From the NCBI GenBank assembly GCA_025965195.1, contig JAOPXK010000129.1:1-64000 (forward strand): DNA of 64,000 nucleotides. The letters are read 5' to 3'. The stretch comes from Marmoricola sp. GTDB lineage: Bacteria > Actinomycetota > Actinomycetes > Propionibacteriales > Nocardioidaceae. Both the position numbers and the translations under genes were made by a program. Positions 1 to 8,812 of the stretch are shown here, in pieces; the first letter of the stretch is position 1; each line of letters begins with the position of its first letter. The notes beneath the pieces were generated by a model. That model saw nothing but the letters and a program-made list of their open reading frames with translations. It searched no databases and was not told the DNA's origin.

Positions 1-130
1 GGACGTCGTCTCCGACGCTGACCACTTGGCCATCGCTGATAGCGACGTCCCGCTGCTGGAACAGTCCGGAATCCGGATCGAAGACCTGCCCGGACTTCAG
101 TACGAGATCAAACTGGCTCATTGCACACAT
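1..130 (-). CDS. Amidohydrolase N-terminus (dihydroorotase/allantoinase-like), truncated by window edge
   Basis: Only the first 43 codons lie in the window. The peptide (MSQFDLVLKSGQVFDPDSG...) has the N-terminal beta-sandwich pattern of cyclic amidohydrolases: a hydrophobic 'DLVLKSGQV' strand and a 'DVAISDGQVVSVG' strand. The metal-binding HxH lies off the edge, so the substrate class is open. An AAGGAAAGAG ribosome site sits about 7 bases before ATG at 130; a second ATG nine bases later is possible. It precedes nothing on its own strand here but lies 33 bases downstream of the glycerate kinase, so it is probably in the same operon. Allantoinase would fit a purine-to-glyoxylate-to-glycerate route, but a deacetylase-type amidohydrolase fits the N-terminus equally well. 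Confidence 0.6.
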   Translation of the reverse strand, partial: MCAMSQFDLVLKSGQVFDPDSGLFQQRDVAISDGQVVSVGDDV

Positions 131-163
131 CTCTCTTTCCTTGGTCCACTCTCGTGCGCGTCA

Positions 164-1390
164 TCAGGATTGATCGTCCGGGAGCAGCAGGGCTCTGGGC
201 TCGAGTATCGACTCGGTCCTCTCCCCGACCGGCTCGCAGGGCGAGAAGTAGCGTGCTGCGATCTGCCGCCCGATCACCCTCAGCCCCTGCGGCGAGCGGT
301 CAGTGTGGTCGGCGATGAATGGGTCCTGATCAGTCAGGGTGTAGGCGGCCGAGAACCCCATCTCCCGCAGTTCCGCGGTCTCCAGAGTGGACTGCCCCGA
401 TACCGCGATGACCGGGACGCCGGCTGCCCGGGCGGCACGCGCCACGCCGGCCGGCGCTTTTCCGCGCGACGTCTGCTCGTCGATTCGACCCTCACCGGTC
501 ACCACCAAGGTCGCGTCGACCACCGTTTTCGAGAAGTCCAGGAGGTCCAAGATCACGTCGACGCCTGGGAGCAGCTCCGCACGCAACGCGGCGAGAGCTG
601 CGAACCCGACACCACCTGCGGCGCCCGCACCAGGTTCAGCACGGTGGTCACGACCGACGTTCTGTGCGACAAGCGCGGCCCAGCGACCGAGCGCCGATTC
701 GAGGAGCACCGCCCCAGTCCCGTCCACCCCTTTCTGGGGTCCGAAGACCGCGACTGCGCCGGTGGTCCCCAATAGCGGGCTGTCGACGTCTGAGGCAACC
801 ACGATCCGTGACCCCTTCAACCGCGCCTGGACTGGCACGAGGTCGACTGAGCCGAGCTCGAGCAACGCTGCTCCCCCGTCCGGCAGAGGATTGCCGGCTC
901 GATCCAGGACCCGCGCCCCGAGTGCCATGAGCATGCCGGCGCCGCCGTCGGTGCTGGCACTACCGCCCAGGCCGAGATTGATCAGCTGACAGCCGGAGTC
1001 GACCGCGGCAGCGATGACCTCTCCCACACCACGCGTCGAAGCGCACAGCGCCGAGTTGGAATCGGGTGTGAGCATCGTCAGCCCGGCGATGCTTGCCAGC
1101 TCGACGAAGGCCGTCGTCCCGCGACGCGCATATGACGTCTCAACGGGCGCCCCGAGCGGACCCGTAGCGGTTATCGGGACCCGCTCGAACCCGGCGTCGA
1201 TGACCGCATCCAGCGTGCCGTCGCCGCCGTCGGCCACCGGCACCTCGACGACGTCCAGATCGGGGCACACCTCCAGCATTCCCTCGATCAGGTGCCGCCT
1301 CACCTCACGGGCCGTGAGGGTCCCTTTGAACTTGTCCGGGGCGACAACGACCCGCGGTCGTCTCGCGGTTCCCGGCGAGTGTTCACTCAC
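164..1390 (-). CDS. glxK: Glycerate kinase (GarK/GlxK type)
   Basis: Predicted cytosolic kinase that phosphorylates D-glycerate, feeding 2- or 3-phosphoglycerate to glycolysis. About 408 residues, close to the family's usual 380. Visible family marks are 'VVVAPDKFKGTLTAREV' near the N-terminus, 'PVADGGDGTLDAV' around residue 45-60 and 'LGLGGSASTDGGAGML' around 120-140, the signature of type 1 glycerate kinases. The ORF track starts further upstream, but that extension is low-quality sequence inside the upstream gene; GTG at 1390 (VSEHSPG) is the better start. It overlaps the end of the tartronate semialdehyde reductase gene by 8 bases, implying translational coupling. The two form the classic glyoxylate-to-glycerate end branch. 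Confidence 0.9.
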   Translation of the reverse strand: MSEHSPGTARRPRVVVAPDKFKGTLTAREVRRHLIEGMLEVCPDLDVVEVPVADGGDGTLDAVIDAGFERVPITATGPLGAPVETSYARRGTTAFVELASIAGLTMLTPDSNSALCASTRGVGEVIAAAVDSGCQLINLGLGGSASTDGGAGMLMALGARVLDRAGNPLPDGGAALLELGSVDLVPVQARLKGSRIVVASDVDSPLLGTTGAVAVFGPQKGVDGTGAVLLESALGRWAALVAQNVGRDHRAEPGAGAAGGVGFAALAALRAELLPGVDVILDLLDFSKTVVDATLVVTGEGRIDEQTSRGKAPAGVARAARAAGVPVIAVSGQSTLETAELREMGFSAAYTLTDQDPFIADHTDRSPQGLRVIGRQIAARYFSPCEPVGERTESILEPRALLLPDDQS

Positions 1391-2270
1391 TCTGTCGGGC
1401 CTTCGGACGACCGGACAGCTCGTCCACGAGCATGAGGAGGCCGGAGTGATCGAGGCCGCCGTGTCCGCGCGCGACCATTGACGCCACCAGCTGCGCGGCA
1501 ACGGCGCCCATCGGTGTGGCCACTCTCAGGTCACGTGCGGAGGACATGAAAATGCCCAGGTCCTTGTGATGAAGCTCAAGGCGAAAGCCCGGATCGAACT
1601 GGCGCTTCAGCATCCCGGCCGACTTGCGCTCCAGAATGGCGCTCCCAGCAAGCCCTCCGCCCAGCACCTCGAGCGCAGCCTCCAAGTCGGCTCCATTGGC
1701 CTCGAGGAACACGATCGCCTCCGATACGAGCTGCAACGTACCCGCGACGATCAGCTGATTGGCCGCCTTGACTGTCTGACCGGCACCTGGCGGGCCGACG
1801 TGCACGATGGTCTTGCCAACAGCGGCCAGCACGGGCTGGGCCCGCTCATAGTCAGCGTCCACGCCACCGACCATGATCGAGAGCGACCCGTCGATCGCAC
1901 CCTGCTCACCGCCTGAAACAGGCGCGTCGACAAGTCCGAGCCCCAAGTCGTGCGCCTCCTGGTGCAGGGCCGCCGCGACGTCAGGCCGGATGGTTGAGAA
2001 GTCGATGAACAATGTGCCCGGTCGAGTGGCCCGGAGCAGCTCGCCCAACACCGCCTGGACGTCGGGTGAGTCGGGAAGCATCGTCGCCACCACGTCGGCG
2101 CCTGCGGCAGCCTCGAGCGCGGACGCCACCAGCTTCACTCCGTGCTGCTCGAACGCGTCCGACCTCGGACGCGAACGATTGAACCCAACGACATCGAAGC
2201 CAGCATCCGCGAGGTTGCAGGCCATGGGCGCACCCATGATTCCCAATCCAATGAACCCGATCTTCGGCAC
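1383..2270 (-). CDS. glxR: 2-hydroxy-3-oxopropionate (tartronate semialdehyde) reductase
   Basis: NAD(P)H-dependent enzyme of the beta-hydroxyacid dehydrogenase family, reducing tartronate semialdehyde to glycerate; its product would be the substrate of the adjacent glycerate kinase. At 295 residues it has normal family length. Seen motifs: Rossmann 'GFIGLGIMGAPMACNL' at the start, substrate-binding 'DAPVSGGEQGAIDGSLSIM' near residue 120, and the catalytic-lysine motif 'GPPGAGQTVKAANQL' near 165. Start is GTG at 2270 behind a clear AAGGAGG with 8-base spacing. A close paralogue such as 3-hydroxyisobutyrate dehydrogenase is the main alternative; the kinase neighbour favours GlxR. The 275 bases upstream carry no gene, only an A/T-rich patch (TTATACATG on the minus strand, about 2398-2407) that could be a promoter or GntR-type site. 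Confidence 0.85.
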   Translation of the reverse strand: MPKIGFIGLGIMGAPMACNLADAGFDVVGFNRSRPRSDAFEQHGVKLVASALEAAAGADVVATMLPDSPDVQAVLGELLRATRPGTLFIDFSTIRPDVAAALHQEAHDLGLGLVDAPVSGGEQGAIDGSLSIMVGGVDADYERAQPVLAAVGKTIVHVGPPGAGQTVKAANQLIVAGTLQLVSEAIVFLEANGADLEAALEVLGGGLAGSAILERKSAGMLKRQFDPGFRLELHHKDLGIFMSSARDLRVATPMGAVAAQLVASMVARGHGGLDHSGLLMLVDELSGRPKARQSE

Positions 2271-2545
2271 GTCGAAATCCTCCTTGATTCGCGAACGAGA
2301 TGTCGCCCGACATGTCGCCGCACTCCTCGTCCCGGTCCTTGCGCTTCTCTTGCAGCGATCGAGGTCGGCTTGAGGACAATGTTCCTGTCAGACTAGCGCA
2401 CATGTATAACACGCGTACTCGCGACTGGGGCGCGGTCCACCGACCGGTCGTGGGTGGCCGACACGCCGCTAAAGGCTCGTTGCACCTTTCACAGACACCG
2501 GTTGCGTCCCTGAGGACGCTGCCGGGCCGTTGCCGTGTCGAACCG

Positions 2546-2856
2546 TCAGTCGGTGCCCACCGCCTTGAGGACGTCCACCTTCGCGGCGGTGCGGGCCGGT
2601 CCGACGGCGGCGAGAACTCCGGCCACCGCGGCCAGAGCGACGTACAGGTCGATCTGCGGACCCGGGATCGAGATCGCCTTGATCCTTCGTCCTTCAGTGC
2701 CTGCGACAGGGCCAGCCCGATACCGGTCCCGAGAGCTGCGCCGCTCGCGGCACCGATCAGTGAGATCACCACCGACTCCAAGCGGACCATGGCCCGGACC
2801 TGCGCCCGGGTCATGCCGGCCGCGCGGAGCAGGCCCAGCTCACGGGTGCGCTCAAC
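2546..2856 (-). pseudogene. FtsX-type ABC transporter permease, C-terminal remnant
   Basis: The reading frame 'VERTRELGLLRAAGMTRAQV' starts at the junction with the neighbouring response-regulator fragment and continues through 'LIGAASGAALGTGIGLALSQ', the last transmembrane region of MacB/FtsX permeases. Near 2690 one base is missing ('GACGAAGGATCAAGGCG'); in the next frame the protein resumes as 'IKAISIPGPQIDLYVALAAV' and ends at the expected 'LKAVGTD' stop at 2546. So this is the C-terminal ~105 residues of an ~800-residue permease, cut at its 5' side and frameshifted. The track's 277-residue ORF over the region runs past the frameshift into nonsense sequence. Confidence 0.8.
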
Positions 2857-3426
2857 ACGGGCTTCTCCACGGCCCGTTCGCTCCTGAACAGGACCTTCGC
2901 GGTCGCTCCGTTGCTGCGTCCGGTCGCCAGCTCGTGCAGGACCTCGTGCTCACGCGCTGTCAGCGCGAGGAGCGCAGAGCTCTGCTCCTGGGCCTTGTGC
3001 GCGAGCAGTCCCTCAACGACCTTCGGATCCAGGGTCGACCCGCCGAGCGACACCTCGTACAGGGCGCGGACGAGGTCGTCGACCTGCTCACCCGCTCCTT
3101 CAACAGGTAGCCCAACCCCCTCCACACCCTCGGAGAGGAACTCGAAGGCGTAGTCCTCCTCGACGTACTGGGAGAGGACGACGACGCTGGTCTCGGGGAA
3201 CTCGGCCCGGATCCGCTTGGCGGCGTAGATCCCCCGGTCGTGAAGGTCGGGGGCATCCTGATGTCGGTGAGCACGGCATCGGGCCGGTGCGCCGCTACGG
3301 CCGCCAGGAGCGCATCCGGCTCAGCCACCGTCTCGACCAGATCGATCTCGGCGGTCTCGCTCAGCAGGCCCGCGACCCCTCACGGACCAGGTAGTTGTCG
3401 TCGGCGAAGACGACGCGCACCGTCAT
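2857..3426 (-). pseudogene. LuxR/NarL-family response regulator, multiply frameshifted and truncated
   Basis: The protein begins 'MTVRVVFADDNYLVREG' (receiver domain with acidic pocket DD) and, after one lost base near 3383, continues in another frame through 'LLAAVAAHRPDAVLTDIRMP', which contains the phospho-acceptor Asp. Further shifts near 3240 and between 3110 and 3085 are needed to join 'YLLKERV' and 'VDDLVRALYEVSLGGSTLDP'. The HTH domain is readable as 'LTAREHEVLHELATGRSNGA...SERAVEK', then breaks off at 2857, where permease sequence begins. At least four frameshifts and a deletion make it non-functional. It probably once worked with a sensor kinase and the ABC transporter whose permease tail follows. 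Confidence 0.82.
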
Positions 3427-3554
3427 GAGTTCACTGTATGGCCCGTCCGCGATCGATGCCGCGCCGCGCATCGGGCCGACCCGACCGATTGTCACCGGGG
3501 CCAGTCAAGTTCGAAACTCGGCCAATGGCCTCTGAATGCGGCCCTGTCGTGCTC

Positions 3555-3630
<76 letters not shown>

Positions 3631-3695
3631 AGATGTACGCCCTTCGGCGCGTGGAGAAAGTTACCACCGCGATCGGTGGCCTCCGAAATCGGGGC

Positions 3696-4496
3696 TCAGG
3701 CCCCGGAGGCCTTGCGCTGCTCGGCCTGTGCGACGGTCTCGGCCGTCGCCTCGGCAGCTGCTGCCTCCGCCGCTTCGGCCTGACGGACGAGGCCGGAGTC
3801 TGCCTCGTCGTGACCTGAGGAGGTGACGCCGGTCTGGGTGAGCTCGATCGTGCGGACGGTACGGCGGGCGCGCGCCTTCGAGACGTACGTCGGAAGCGTG
3901 ACGGGCAGCGGGTCCCACAACGAGCCCTCGTCGGCCACCGGCTCGGCAACTGCCGCGGCCAGCGCTGCATGGGAGAGACCCATCGTGTCCTCGGTGTCGA
4001 GGTCGGGGTCGATGTCGTGCTCGGTCGGAAGGACCTGGGCGGCCCGGGCACGGCGCGGAACCGCGGTCCGCTGGACCGACTGGGCACGCACCGAGAGCCG
4101 GGCGATGACGAGGAAGACGACGATCAGTGCGCCCGGGGCAGCTGTCGCCAGCCACGGGACGTAGTGGAAGTAGGCGAGCCCGGCGACGACGGCCAGGGCG
4201 AAGGTGAGGATGCCGAGCACCCGGCGCCGACGGGCAGCCGCGGCGCGCGCCTTCGTGCGGGTGATGACCGGCGGACGACGGGTGGTCTCGACAGGCTCGA
4301 CCACCGGAGGCCGCTCGACGACGGTCGACTCCTCGACCATCCGGGTGTCCTTGCGCGCGAGCACTCGCATCGTGTGCGAGAACCGCTCGACCGGGCGCGT
4401 CTGCGCCATCTCGTCATGGTGCTTGAGGGCCTTCGGGATCAGGTAGACCGCCCACGCGACGGCGAGCGCGACGAAGATGATTCCTGAAAGGTCCAC
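3696..4496 (-). CDS. SepX/GlpR-like actinobacterial single-pass membrane protein
   Basis: 266 residues. It opens with a membrane segment (residues about 4-22, 'GIIFVALAVAWAVYLIPKAL'), followed by a charged region with 'HHDEMAQTRPVERFSHTMRV', two more hydrophobic stretches near 90-130 ('VLGILTFALAVVAGLAYF', 'APGALIVVFLVIARL') and a long acidic, Ala-rich tail. This layout and position next to rimJ-moaB-moaC-moeA match the conserved actinobacterial divisome protein SepX/GlpR (Rv0996 in the equivalent M. tuberculosis block, from memory). Known role: a cell-division and septation accessory factor. Start is GTG at 4496. Residues near 70 ('VVEPVETT') are encoded by a dispersed palindromic repeat. 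Assignment rests on synteny and N-terminal pattern. Confidence 0.65.
   Translation of the reverse strand: MDLSGIIFVALAVAWAVYLIPKALKHHDEMAQTRPVERFSHTMRVLARKDTRMVEESTVVERPPVVEPVETTRRPPVITRTKARAAAARRRRVLGILTFALAVVAGLAYFHYVPWLATAAPGALIVVFLVIARLSVRAQSVQRTAVPRRARAAQVLPTEHDIDPDLDTEDTMGLSHAALAAAVAEPVADEGSLWDPLPVTLPTYVSKARARRTVRTIELTQTGVTSSGHDEADSGLVRQAEAAEAAAAEATAETVAQAEQRKASGA
4281..4305. repeat. Dispersed palindromic repeat inside a coding sequence (copy 1)
   Basis: GGTGGTCTCGACAGGCTCGA followed by CCACC: a near-perfect palindrome with 7-base outer arms GGTGGTC/GACCACC. In the sepX-like frame it encodes 'VVEPVETT'. Related copies are at 51876-51897 and 58206-58229. Confidence 0.7.
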
Positions 4497-4577
4497 GCTC
4501 AGACGATAGAAGCGCAGCCGGGCCCGCAGCCGGAGGCGGATCGGTGTGTCGCAAGATCACTTGTGTGACTGGTGTGA

Positions 4578-5174
4578 CTAAGCCTGTCCCTGATCGAGCC
4601 GGGCGACAAGACCCGGCGCCGCCTCCTCGACGGTGATCGCGAACAACCGGTGGTCGCGCCAGTCTCCGTCGATGTGCAGGAAGCGCGGCGCGTAGCCGAT
4701 CTCCCGGATGCCGAGCTTCTCCACGATCCGCAACGAGGCAGCGTTTTCCGGTCGGATCGCGATCTCGATCCGGTGCAGCCTCGCGGGCCCGAAACAGTGG
4801 TCGATCGCCATCGCGACGGCGCGGGGCATGATCCCCTTGCCGGCGTACCTCTCGTCGATCCAGTAGCCGATCGAGGCGAACTGGGCCGAGCCGCGCACGA
4901 TGTTGTTGACGGTGAGCTGGCCGACGAACGTGTCCTGATAGTCGACGGCGAACGCCAGCTGTCGTCCGGCACGGCTGCCCCGGCGCATGTCGCGCACCAT
5001 CGACGAGAACGTCCGCGGCCGGGTGTTGGACAGCGGCGGAGCGGTCGCGTCCCAGTGCTTGAGCCACTCGGCGTTGCGCTGCCTCGCCGAGCGCCACGCA
5101 CGCCGGTCCCTTTGCGAGAAGGGCCGGAGCCGCACCCCGGCAGAGGTGAGCACGACGGGCCAGGGTGAGTTCAT
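4578..5174 (-). CDS. rimJ: GNAT-family N-acetyltransferase (RimJ-like)
   Basis: 198-residue cytosolic acetyltransferase of the RimJ/RimL type, which uses acetyl-CoA to modify protein N-termini or small amines. Evidence: 'GVRLRPFSQRDRRAW' opening, central strand 'LAFAVDYQDTFVGQLTVNNI', the acetyl-CoA loop 'ERYAGKGIMPRAVAMAIDHC' (Q/RxxGxG/A form, residues about 107-125), and 'NAASLRIVEKLGIREIGYAP' near 145-165, typical of this subfamily. It sits 20 bases downstream of moaB on the same strand and upstream of the sepX-like gene, a linkage conserved across Actinobacteria. The specific substrate cannot be read from sequence. Confidence 0.8.
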   Translation of the reverse strand: MNSPWPVVLTSAGVRLRPFSQRDRRAWRSARQRNAEWLKHWDATAPPLSNTRPRTFSSMVRDMRRGSRAGRQLAFAVDYQDTFVGQLTVNNIVRGSAQFASIGYWIDERYAGKGIMPRAVAMAIDHCFGPARLHRIEIAIRPENAASLRIVEKLGIREIGYAPRFLHIDGDWRDHRLFAITVEEAAPGLVARLDQGQA

Positions 5175-5194
5175 GGGTGCACTCAGGGACGGGC

Positions 5195-5674
5195 TCAGTG
5201 GTCGCTCCCGACGATCTGCTCGACGGCGTGCCGAAGCAGGGGTACGACGACCGCGAGCCCATCCTTCACGCCGCCCCTCGACCCGGGCAGGTTGATCACC
5301 AGCGCCTGCCCGATCGTGCCGGCGAGTCCTCTGGACAGTGCCGCGGTCGGAACGCCCTTCGCCACGCCGTACGCCCTGATCGCCTCGGCGATGCCCGGCA
5401 CCTCGCGCTCGAGCAACGAACGAGTGACCTCGGGAGTCTGGTCGGTCGGGGTGAGACCGGTGCCGCCACTGGTCAGCACGAGGCGCGCGCCAGCTGCGAC
5501 AGCTGCGGTTATCGCCGCTGCGACCGGCACACCGTCGGGTACGACGACCGGGTCAGAGACGGCCCAGCCTTCCGCCGCGAGGGCAGCAACGATCAGGGGA
5601 CCGGTCTCGTCGGCGTACACTCCGGCCGCGGCGCGGTTCGAGGCGATGATGACGGTTGCCTTCAACGTGTCCAC
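5195..5674 (-). CDS. moaB: Molybdenum cofactor biosynthesis protein MoaB/MogA family
   Basis: 159-residue MPT-binding protein, expected to adenylylate molybdopterin before molybdate insertion. Seen: '[20 protein letters not shown]' at the start, the GTGGTG-type loop '[19 protein letters not shown]' (residues about 66-85), and '[17 protein letters not shown]' near 125-140, the molybdopterin-binding PGS loop. It overlaps the 3' end of moaC by 13 bases and is followed by the acetyltransferase gene, so moeA-moaC-moaB form a tight minus-strand operon. Confidence 0.9.
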   Translation of the reverse strand: MDTLKATVIIASNRAAAGVYADETGPLIVAALAAEGWAVSDPVVVPDGVPVAAAITAAVAAGARLVLTSGGTGLTPTDQTPEVTRSLLEREVPGIAEAIRAYGVAKGVPTAALSRGLAGTIGQALVINLPGSRGGVKDGLAVVVPLLRHAVEQIVGSDH

Positions 5675-6144
5675 GGCCCGCTCTTGCCCCCGGTCTTTGC
5701 CTCGACCCGGATATCGGTGATGACCGCAGCCTTGTCGACGGCCTTGACCATGTCGACGATCGTCAACGCAGCAACGGATACGGCGGTCAGCGCTTCCATC
5801 TCGACACCGGTCCGATCGGTCGTCCGGACGGTCGCGGAGATCGCTACGGCGTCGTCGAGCACGTCGAGCGACACCTCCACCGAGGAGATCGCCAGCGGAT
5901 GGCAGAGCGGCACCAGCGACGGTGTCTGCTTCGCGGCCATGATCCCGGCGACCCGGGCAACTCCCAGCGCATCGCCCTTCGGGACCCCGACACCTCGCAG
6001 AAGCCCAACCACAGCAGGGGAAACCAGCACCCGCCCGCTTGCTGTCGCCGACCGGGCGGTCACGTCCTTGCCGGAGACGTCGACCATCCGGGCGGCGCCG
6101 GTCTCGTCGACATGGGTGAGGCGAGGTTCATCGGGCGCCGTCAT
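5662..6144 (-). CDS. moaC: Cyclic pyranopterin monophosphate synthase MoaC
   Basis: 160 residues, usual length. MoaC converts the MoaA product to cyclic pyranopterin monophosphate, the first stable intermediate of Mo-cofactor synthesis. Family sequences seen are '[21 protein letters not shown]' near the start, '[21 protein letters not shown]' (residues about 68-90, with the conserved K and CHPL), and '[20 protein letters not shown]' near 108-128, plus '[12 protein letters not shown]'. Its ATG overlaps the moeA stop (ATGA), so the two are translationally coupled. No moaA, moaD or moaE lies in the window. Confidence 0.95.
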   Translation of the reverse strand: MTAPDEPRLTHVDETGAARMVDVSGKDVTARSATASGRVLVSPAVVGLLRGVGVPKGDALGVARVAGIMAAKQTPSLVPLCHPLAISSVEVSLDVLDDAVAISATVRTTDRTGVEMEALTAVSVAALTIVDMVKAVDKAAVITDIRVEAKTGGKSGPWTR

Positions 6145-7391
6145 CAGAACTCCCTGTCCAGCATCATCACCGGCACCGGCTGGCCTGCTTCGACCCGGGT
6201 GATGTCCTCGGCGATCACGATCAGCGCGTTGGCTCCCGACAGGCCGGCGACCAGATGGGACCCGGCACCGCCGACCGGAGTGACCTTGGCGCCACCCGGG
6301 CCGGCCGCGATCTGCGCCCGCAGGAACTGGCGCCGTCCCCTCATCGAGGTCAGGTCGGTGGTGCAGGACGCCCGGACCAGCGGGCGGGCATACGGCTCGC
6401 GGCCCATCATCTTGCGGAGCGCCGGCACCACGAAGACCTCGAAGGAGATGTACGACGAGACCGGGTTGCCCGGCAGCGTGAAGATCGGCGTCGCGTCCTC
6501 GCCGATCACACCGAAGCCCTGCGGCTTGCCCGGCTGCATCGCGACCTCGAGGAAGTCGACCGTGCCCAGCTCGCGGAGCACCTCCTTGACCACGTCATGG
6601 GTGCCCTTGCTGACCCCGCCGCTGGTGACGACCACGTCCGCCCGGACGAGCTGGTCGTTGATCGCCTCGGAGAAGCTGTCCGGGTCGTCGGAGACCGAAG
6701 CGACCCGGTAGGCGATCGCGCCGGCGGACTTCGCCGCGGCGGCGAGCAGGTAGGAGTTCGCGTCGAAGATGCTGTCGCGTCCCAGCGGCGAGCCCGGGTC
6801 GACCAGCTCGGACCCGGTCGAGAGCACGACGACCCGCGGCCGCGGCGGCGTCGGGACCTGGCCGAACCCGACCGAGGCGAGCAGGCCGAGCTGACGGGCG
6901 CCGACCATCGTGCCCTTGGGCATCAGCAGGTCACCCTTGCTGATCTCCTCACCGGCCCGGCGTACGTGCTCACCGAGGCCGGGGGCGCGATGGATCAGCA
7001 CCTGGGCGACGCCCTCGTCGGTCCACTCGAAGGGCACCACCGCGTCGCAGCCTTGCGGAATGGGAGCACCGGTCATGATCCGGACCGCCGTACCCGGAGA
7101 CATCGCGAAGATCCTGGTCTGGCCGGCCGCGATCTCGCCGACCACCGGCAGGTGCACGGGGCGCTCCGCGGAAGCGTCGGCGACGTCGCGGAAGACCACG
7201 GCGTAGCCATCCATGGCGGAGTTGTCGAAGATCGGCAGCGCGACCGGGGAGTGGATGTCCTCCGCGACCGGCAGACCGAGGGCATCCATCAGCGGCTGCT
7301 GGTACGTCGGAAGCGCGGAGATCCGCTTCAGGATGTTCGCGAGGTGCTCGTCAACAGTGGTCAGGCCGGACGGCTCGCGAGAGGAAGGCAT
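6144..7391 (-). CDS. moeA: Molybdopterin molybdotransferase MoeA
   Basis: 415 residues. MoeA inserts molybdate into adenylylated molybdopterin. Motifs: '[20 protein letters not shown]' (residues about 54-73), '[25 protein letters not shown]' near 105-130, '[16 protein letters not shown]' near 185, '[20 protein letters not shown]' near 250 and '[12 protein letters not shown]...[17 protein letters not shown]' near 285-325, all classic MoeA. First gene of the moeA-moaC-moaB operon, 9 bases downstream of the UDP-glucose pyrophosphorylase stop, so probably co-transcribed with it. The same ugp/galU-moeA-rimJ order is conserved in mycobacteria. Confidence 0.95.
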   Translation of the reverse strand: MPSSREPSGLTTVDEHLANILKRISALPTYQQPLMDALGLPVAEDIHSPVALPIFDNSAMDGYAVVFRDVADASAERPVHLPVVGEIAAGQTRIFAMSPGTAVRIMTGAPIPQGCDAVVPFEWTDEGVAQVLIHRAPGLGEHVRRAGEEISKGDLLMPKGTMVGARQLGLLASVGFGQVPTPPRPRVVVLSTGSELVDPGSPLGRDSIFDANSYLLAAAAKSAGAIAYRVASVSDDPDSFSEAINDQLVRADVVVTSGGVSKGTHDVVKEVLRELGTVDFLEVAMQPGKPQGFGVIGEDATPIFTLPGNPVSSYISFEVFVVPALRKMMGREPYARPLVRASCTTDLTSMRGRRQFLRAQIAAGPGGAKVTPVGGAGSHLVAGLSGANALIVIAEDITRVEAGQPVPVMMLDREF

Positions 7392-7400
7392 GAGCCGACC

Positions 7401-8786
7401 CTATTGCGCCGACGGCCCCGTGCCGAGCACCGTGCCCGCGTCCACCCGGCCGTGGTCGCCGTCGAGCGTGACGTCGCCGACGACGCGGACCTTCCCGCCG
7501 AACGCCCAGTCCCCGTGTACGACGAACGAGCTCGCGTCCTTCAGCGACGGCACTCCCGATTGGAAGCGCTTGTCGAACTCCCCCACCAGCTTGTACACGT
7601 TGCCCAGCTCGACGTACGGGATCGAGGCGACTGCCTGGTCGAGCACGAAGTCCTTGCCGAGCTCGTAGGCATCGGATCGCAGCACCAGCAGGTCGTCGGT
7701 CGTCTTCACCGGCACGAACCTGTCGCGCCCGACCTCGATCGTGCGGGCGTCCTCGAAGATCTCGATGGCCGCACCCATCGCGGTCTCGATCTGGACGACC
7801 TCCGGGCTCGCCTTGTCACCGGGGTCGACGTGCTTCGTGTTGCGGATCAGGGGCAGGCCGAGGATGCCGTCGCGCCGGACGATCTCGCTGCGCAGGGCCG
7901 CCAGGTCGAACCACAGGTTGTTGGTGGAGGTGAACTTGTGGCGGCTCAGGTCGCCGAGCGCCTCCAGGTCCTCGGGCAGCGTCTGCGCGGTCTCGCGAAG
8001 CACGATCCGGCCATCGCTCTTGCGGGTGGCGAAGTGACCGCCCTTCTTGTCCCCGGCCGTACGCCGGACCGCCTCGATCGCGAACGGCGCGCCGGAGGAG
8101 GCGAACCAGCCGGCGACTCGTGCGTCGGGCACCGCGCCGAGGTTGTCGGAGTTGGAGACGAAGGCCCGCTGGTAGCCCGCGTCGATCAGCTTGTCGAGCA
8201 GCCCGGTGCCACGCAACGCGGTGTAGATGTCGCCGTGACCCGGAGGGCACCACTCGAGTGCGGGATCCTTCGGCCAGCGGACCGGCTTGAGGTTGTCGAC
8301 CCGGATCTTCGGTTCCTTGTTCTGCAGGAACTCCAGCGGGAGGCCGTCGACCGCGAGCCCGTCGTACCGGGCCAGGGCAGCGAGGGTGTCTGCACTGGTC
8401 CGAAAGCTGTTCATGAAGATCAGTGGCAGCGGGGCGGCGTACTCGTCGCGCAGGTGCAACACCTGGCGGGCGATGATGTCGAGGAAGGACAGGCCCCGGC
8501 GTACGCAGAGCAGGGACTTCGCCCGGTCCATGCCCATCGAGGTGCCGAGGCCGCCATTGAGCTTGATCACCGCGGTCGTCGCGATCGCGTCGGCGGCGAC
8601 CTGGTCGGGAACATCCATGTCGGCGAGGGACGGCATGTCCAGCGGGTCGATGGTGTCCTCCGGGATCATCCCGGTCTCGCCGTGCTCCACCAGCCGGTAG
8701 TAGTGCGCGAACACGTCGATGGCAACCGGGTCCACCCCAGCGTCGACCATCTTGCGCCGGGCGAGCCGCAACCCTTCGTCACTCAT
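7401..8786 (-). CDS. UTP--glucose-1-phosphate uridylyltransferase, eukaryote-type UDPGP family
   Basis: Makes UDP-glucose from UTP and glucose-1-phosphate for cell-wall glycans, trehalose and glycogen. 461 residues from the ATG at 8786 (MSDEGLRLARRK); the track's 16 extra residues are upstream noise. The nucleotide-binding loop is 'AVIKLNGGLGTSMGMDRAKS' (residues about 67-87), the form found in eukaryotic UGPases, not the 'PAAGxGTRxLPxTKxxPKEM' of the common bacterial GalU. Other family segments are 'PLIFMNSFRTSADTLAAL', 'PPGHGDIYTALRGTGLLDKL' and 'FVSNSDNLGAVPDARVAGWF'. It occupies the place galU holds in the mycobacterial version of this locus. Only 26 bases separate its start from the divergent cyclo-ligase gene, so promoters must overlap. 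Confidence 0.88.
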   Translation of the reverse strand: MSDEGLRLARRKMVDAGVDPVAIDVFAHYYRLVEHGETGMIPEDTIDPLDMPSLADMDVPDQVAADAIATTAVIKLNGGLGTSMGMDRAKSLLCVRRGLSFLDIIARQVLHLRDEYAAPLPLIFMNSFRTSADTLAALARYDGLAVDGLPLEFLQNKEPKIRVDNLKPVRWPKDPALEWCPPGHGDIYTALRGTGLLDKLIDAGYQRAFVSNSDNLGAVPDARVAGWFASSGAPFAIEAVRRTAGDKKGGHFATRKSDGRIVLRETAQTLPEDLEALGDLSRHKFTSTNNLWFDLAALRSEIVRRDGILGLPLIRNTKHVDPGDKASPEVVQIETAMGAAIEIFEDARTIEVGRDRFVPVKTTDDLLVLRSDAYELGKDFVLDQAVASIPYVELGNVYKLVGEFDKRFQSGVPSLKDASSFVVHGDWAFGGKVRVVGDVTLDGDHGRVDAGTVLGTGPSAQ

Positions 8787-8812
8787 ACCTCGATCGTAGG
8801 GTTGATCTCGCC

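Noticed and set aside
1981-2814. 277-residue minus-strand ORF read as one gene
   Set aside because: Only its first ~35 residues are permease sequence; after the frameshift near 2690 it reads nonsense and then shadows the reductase gene.
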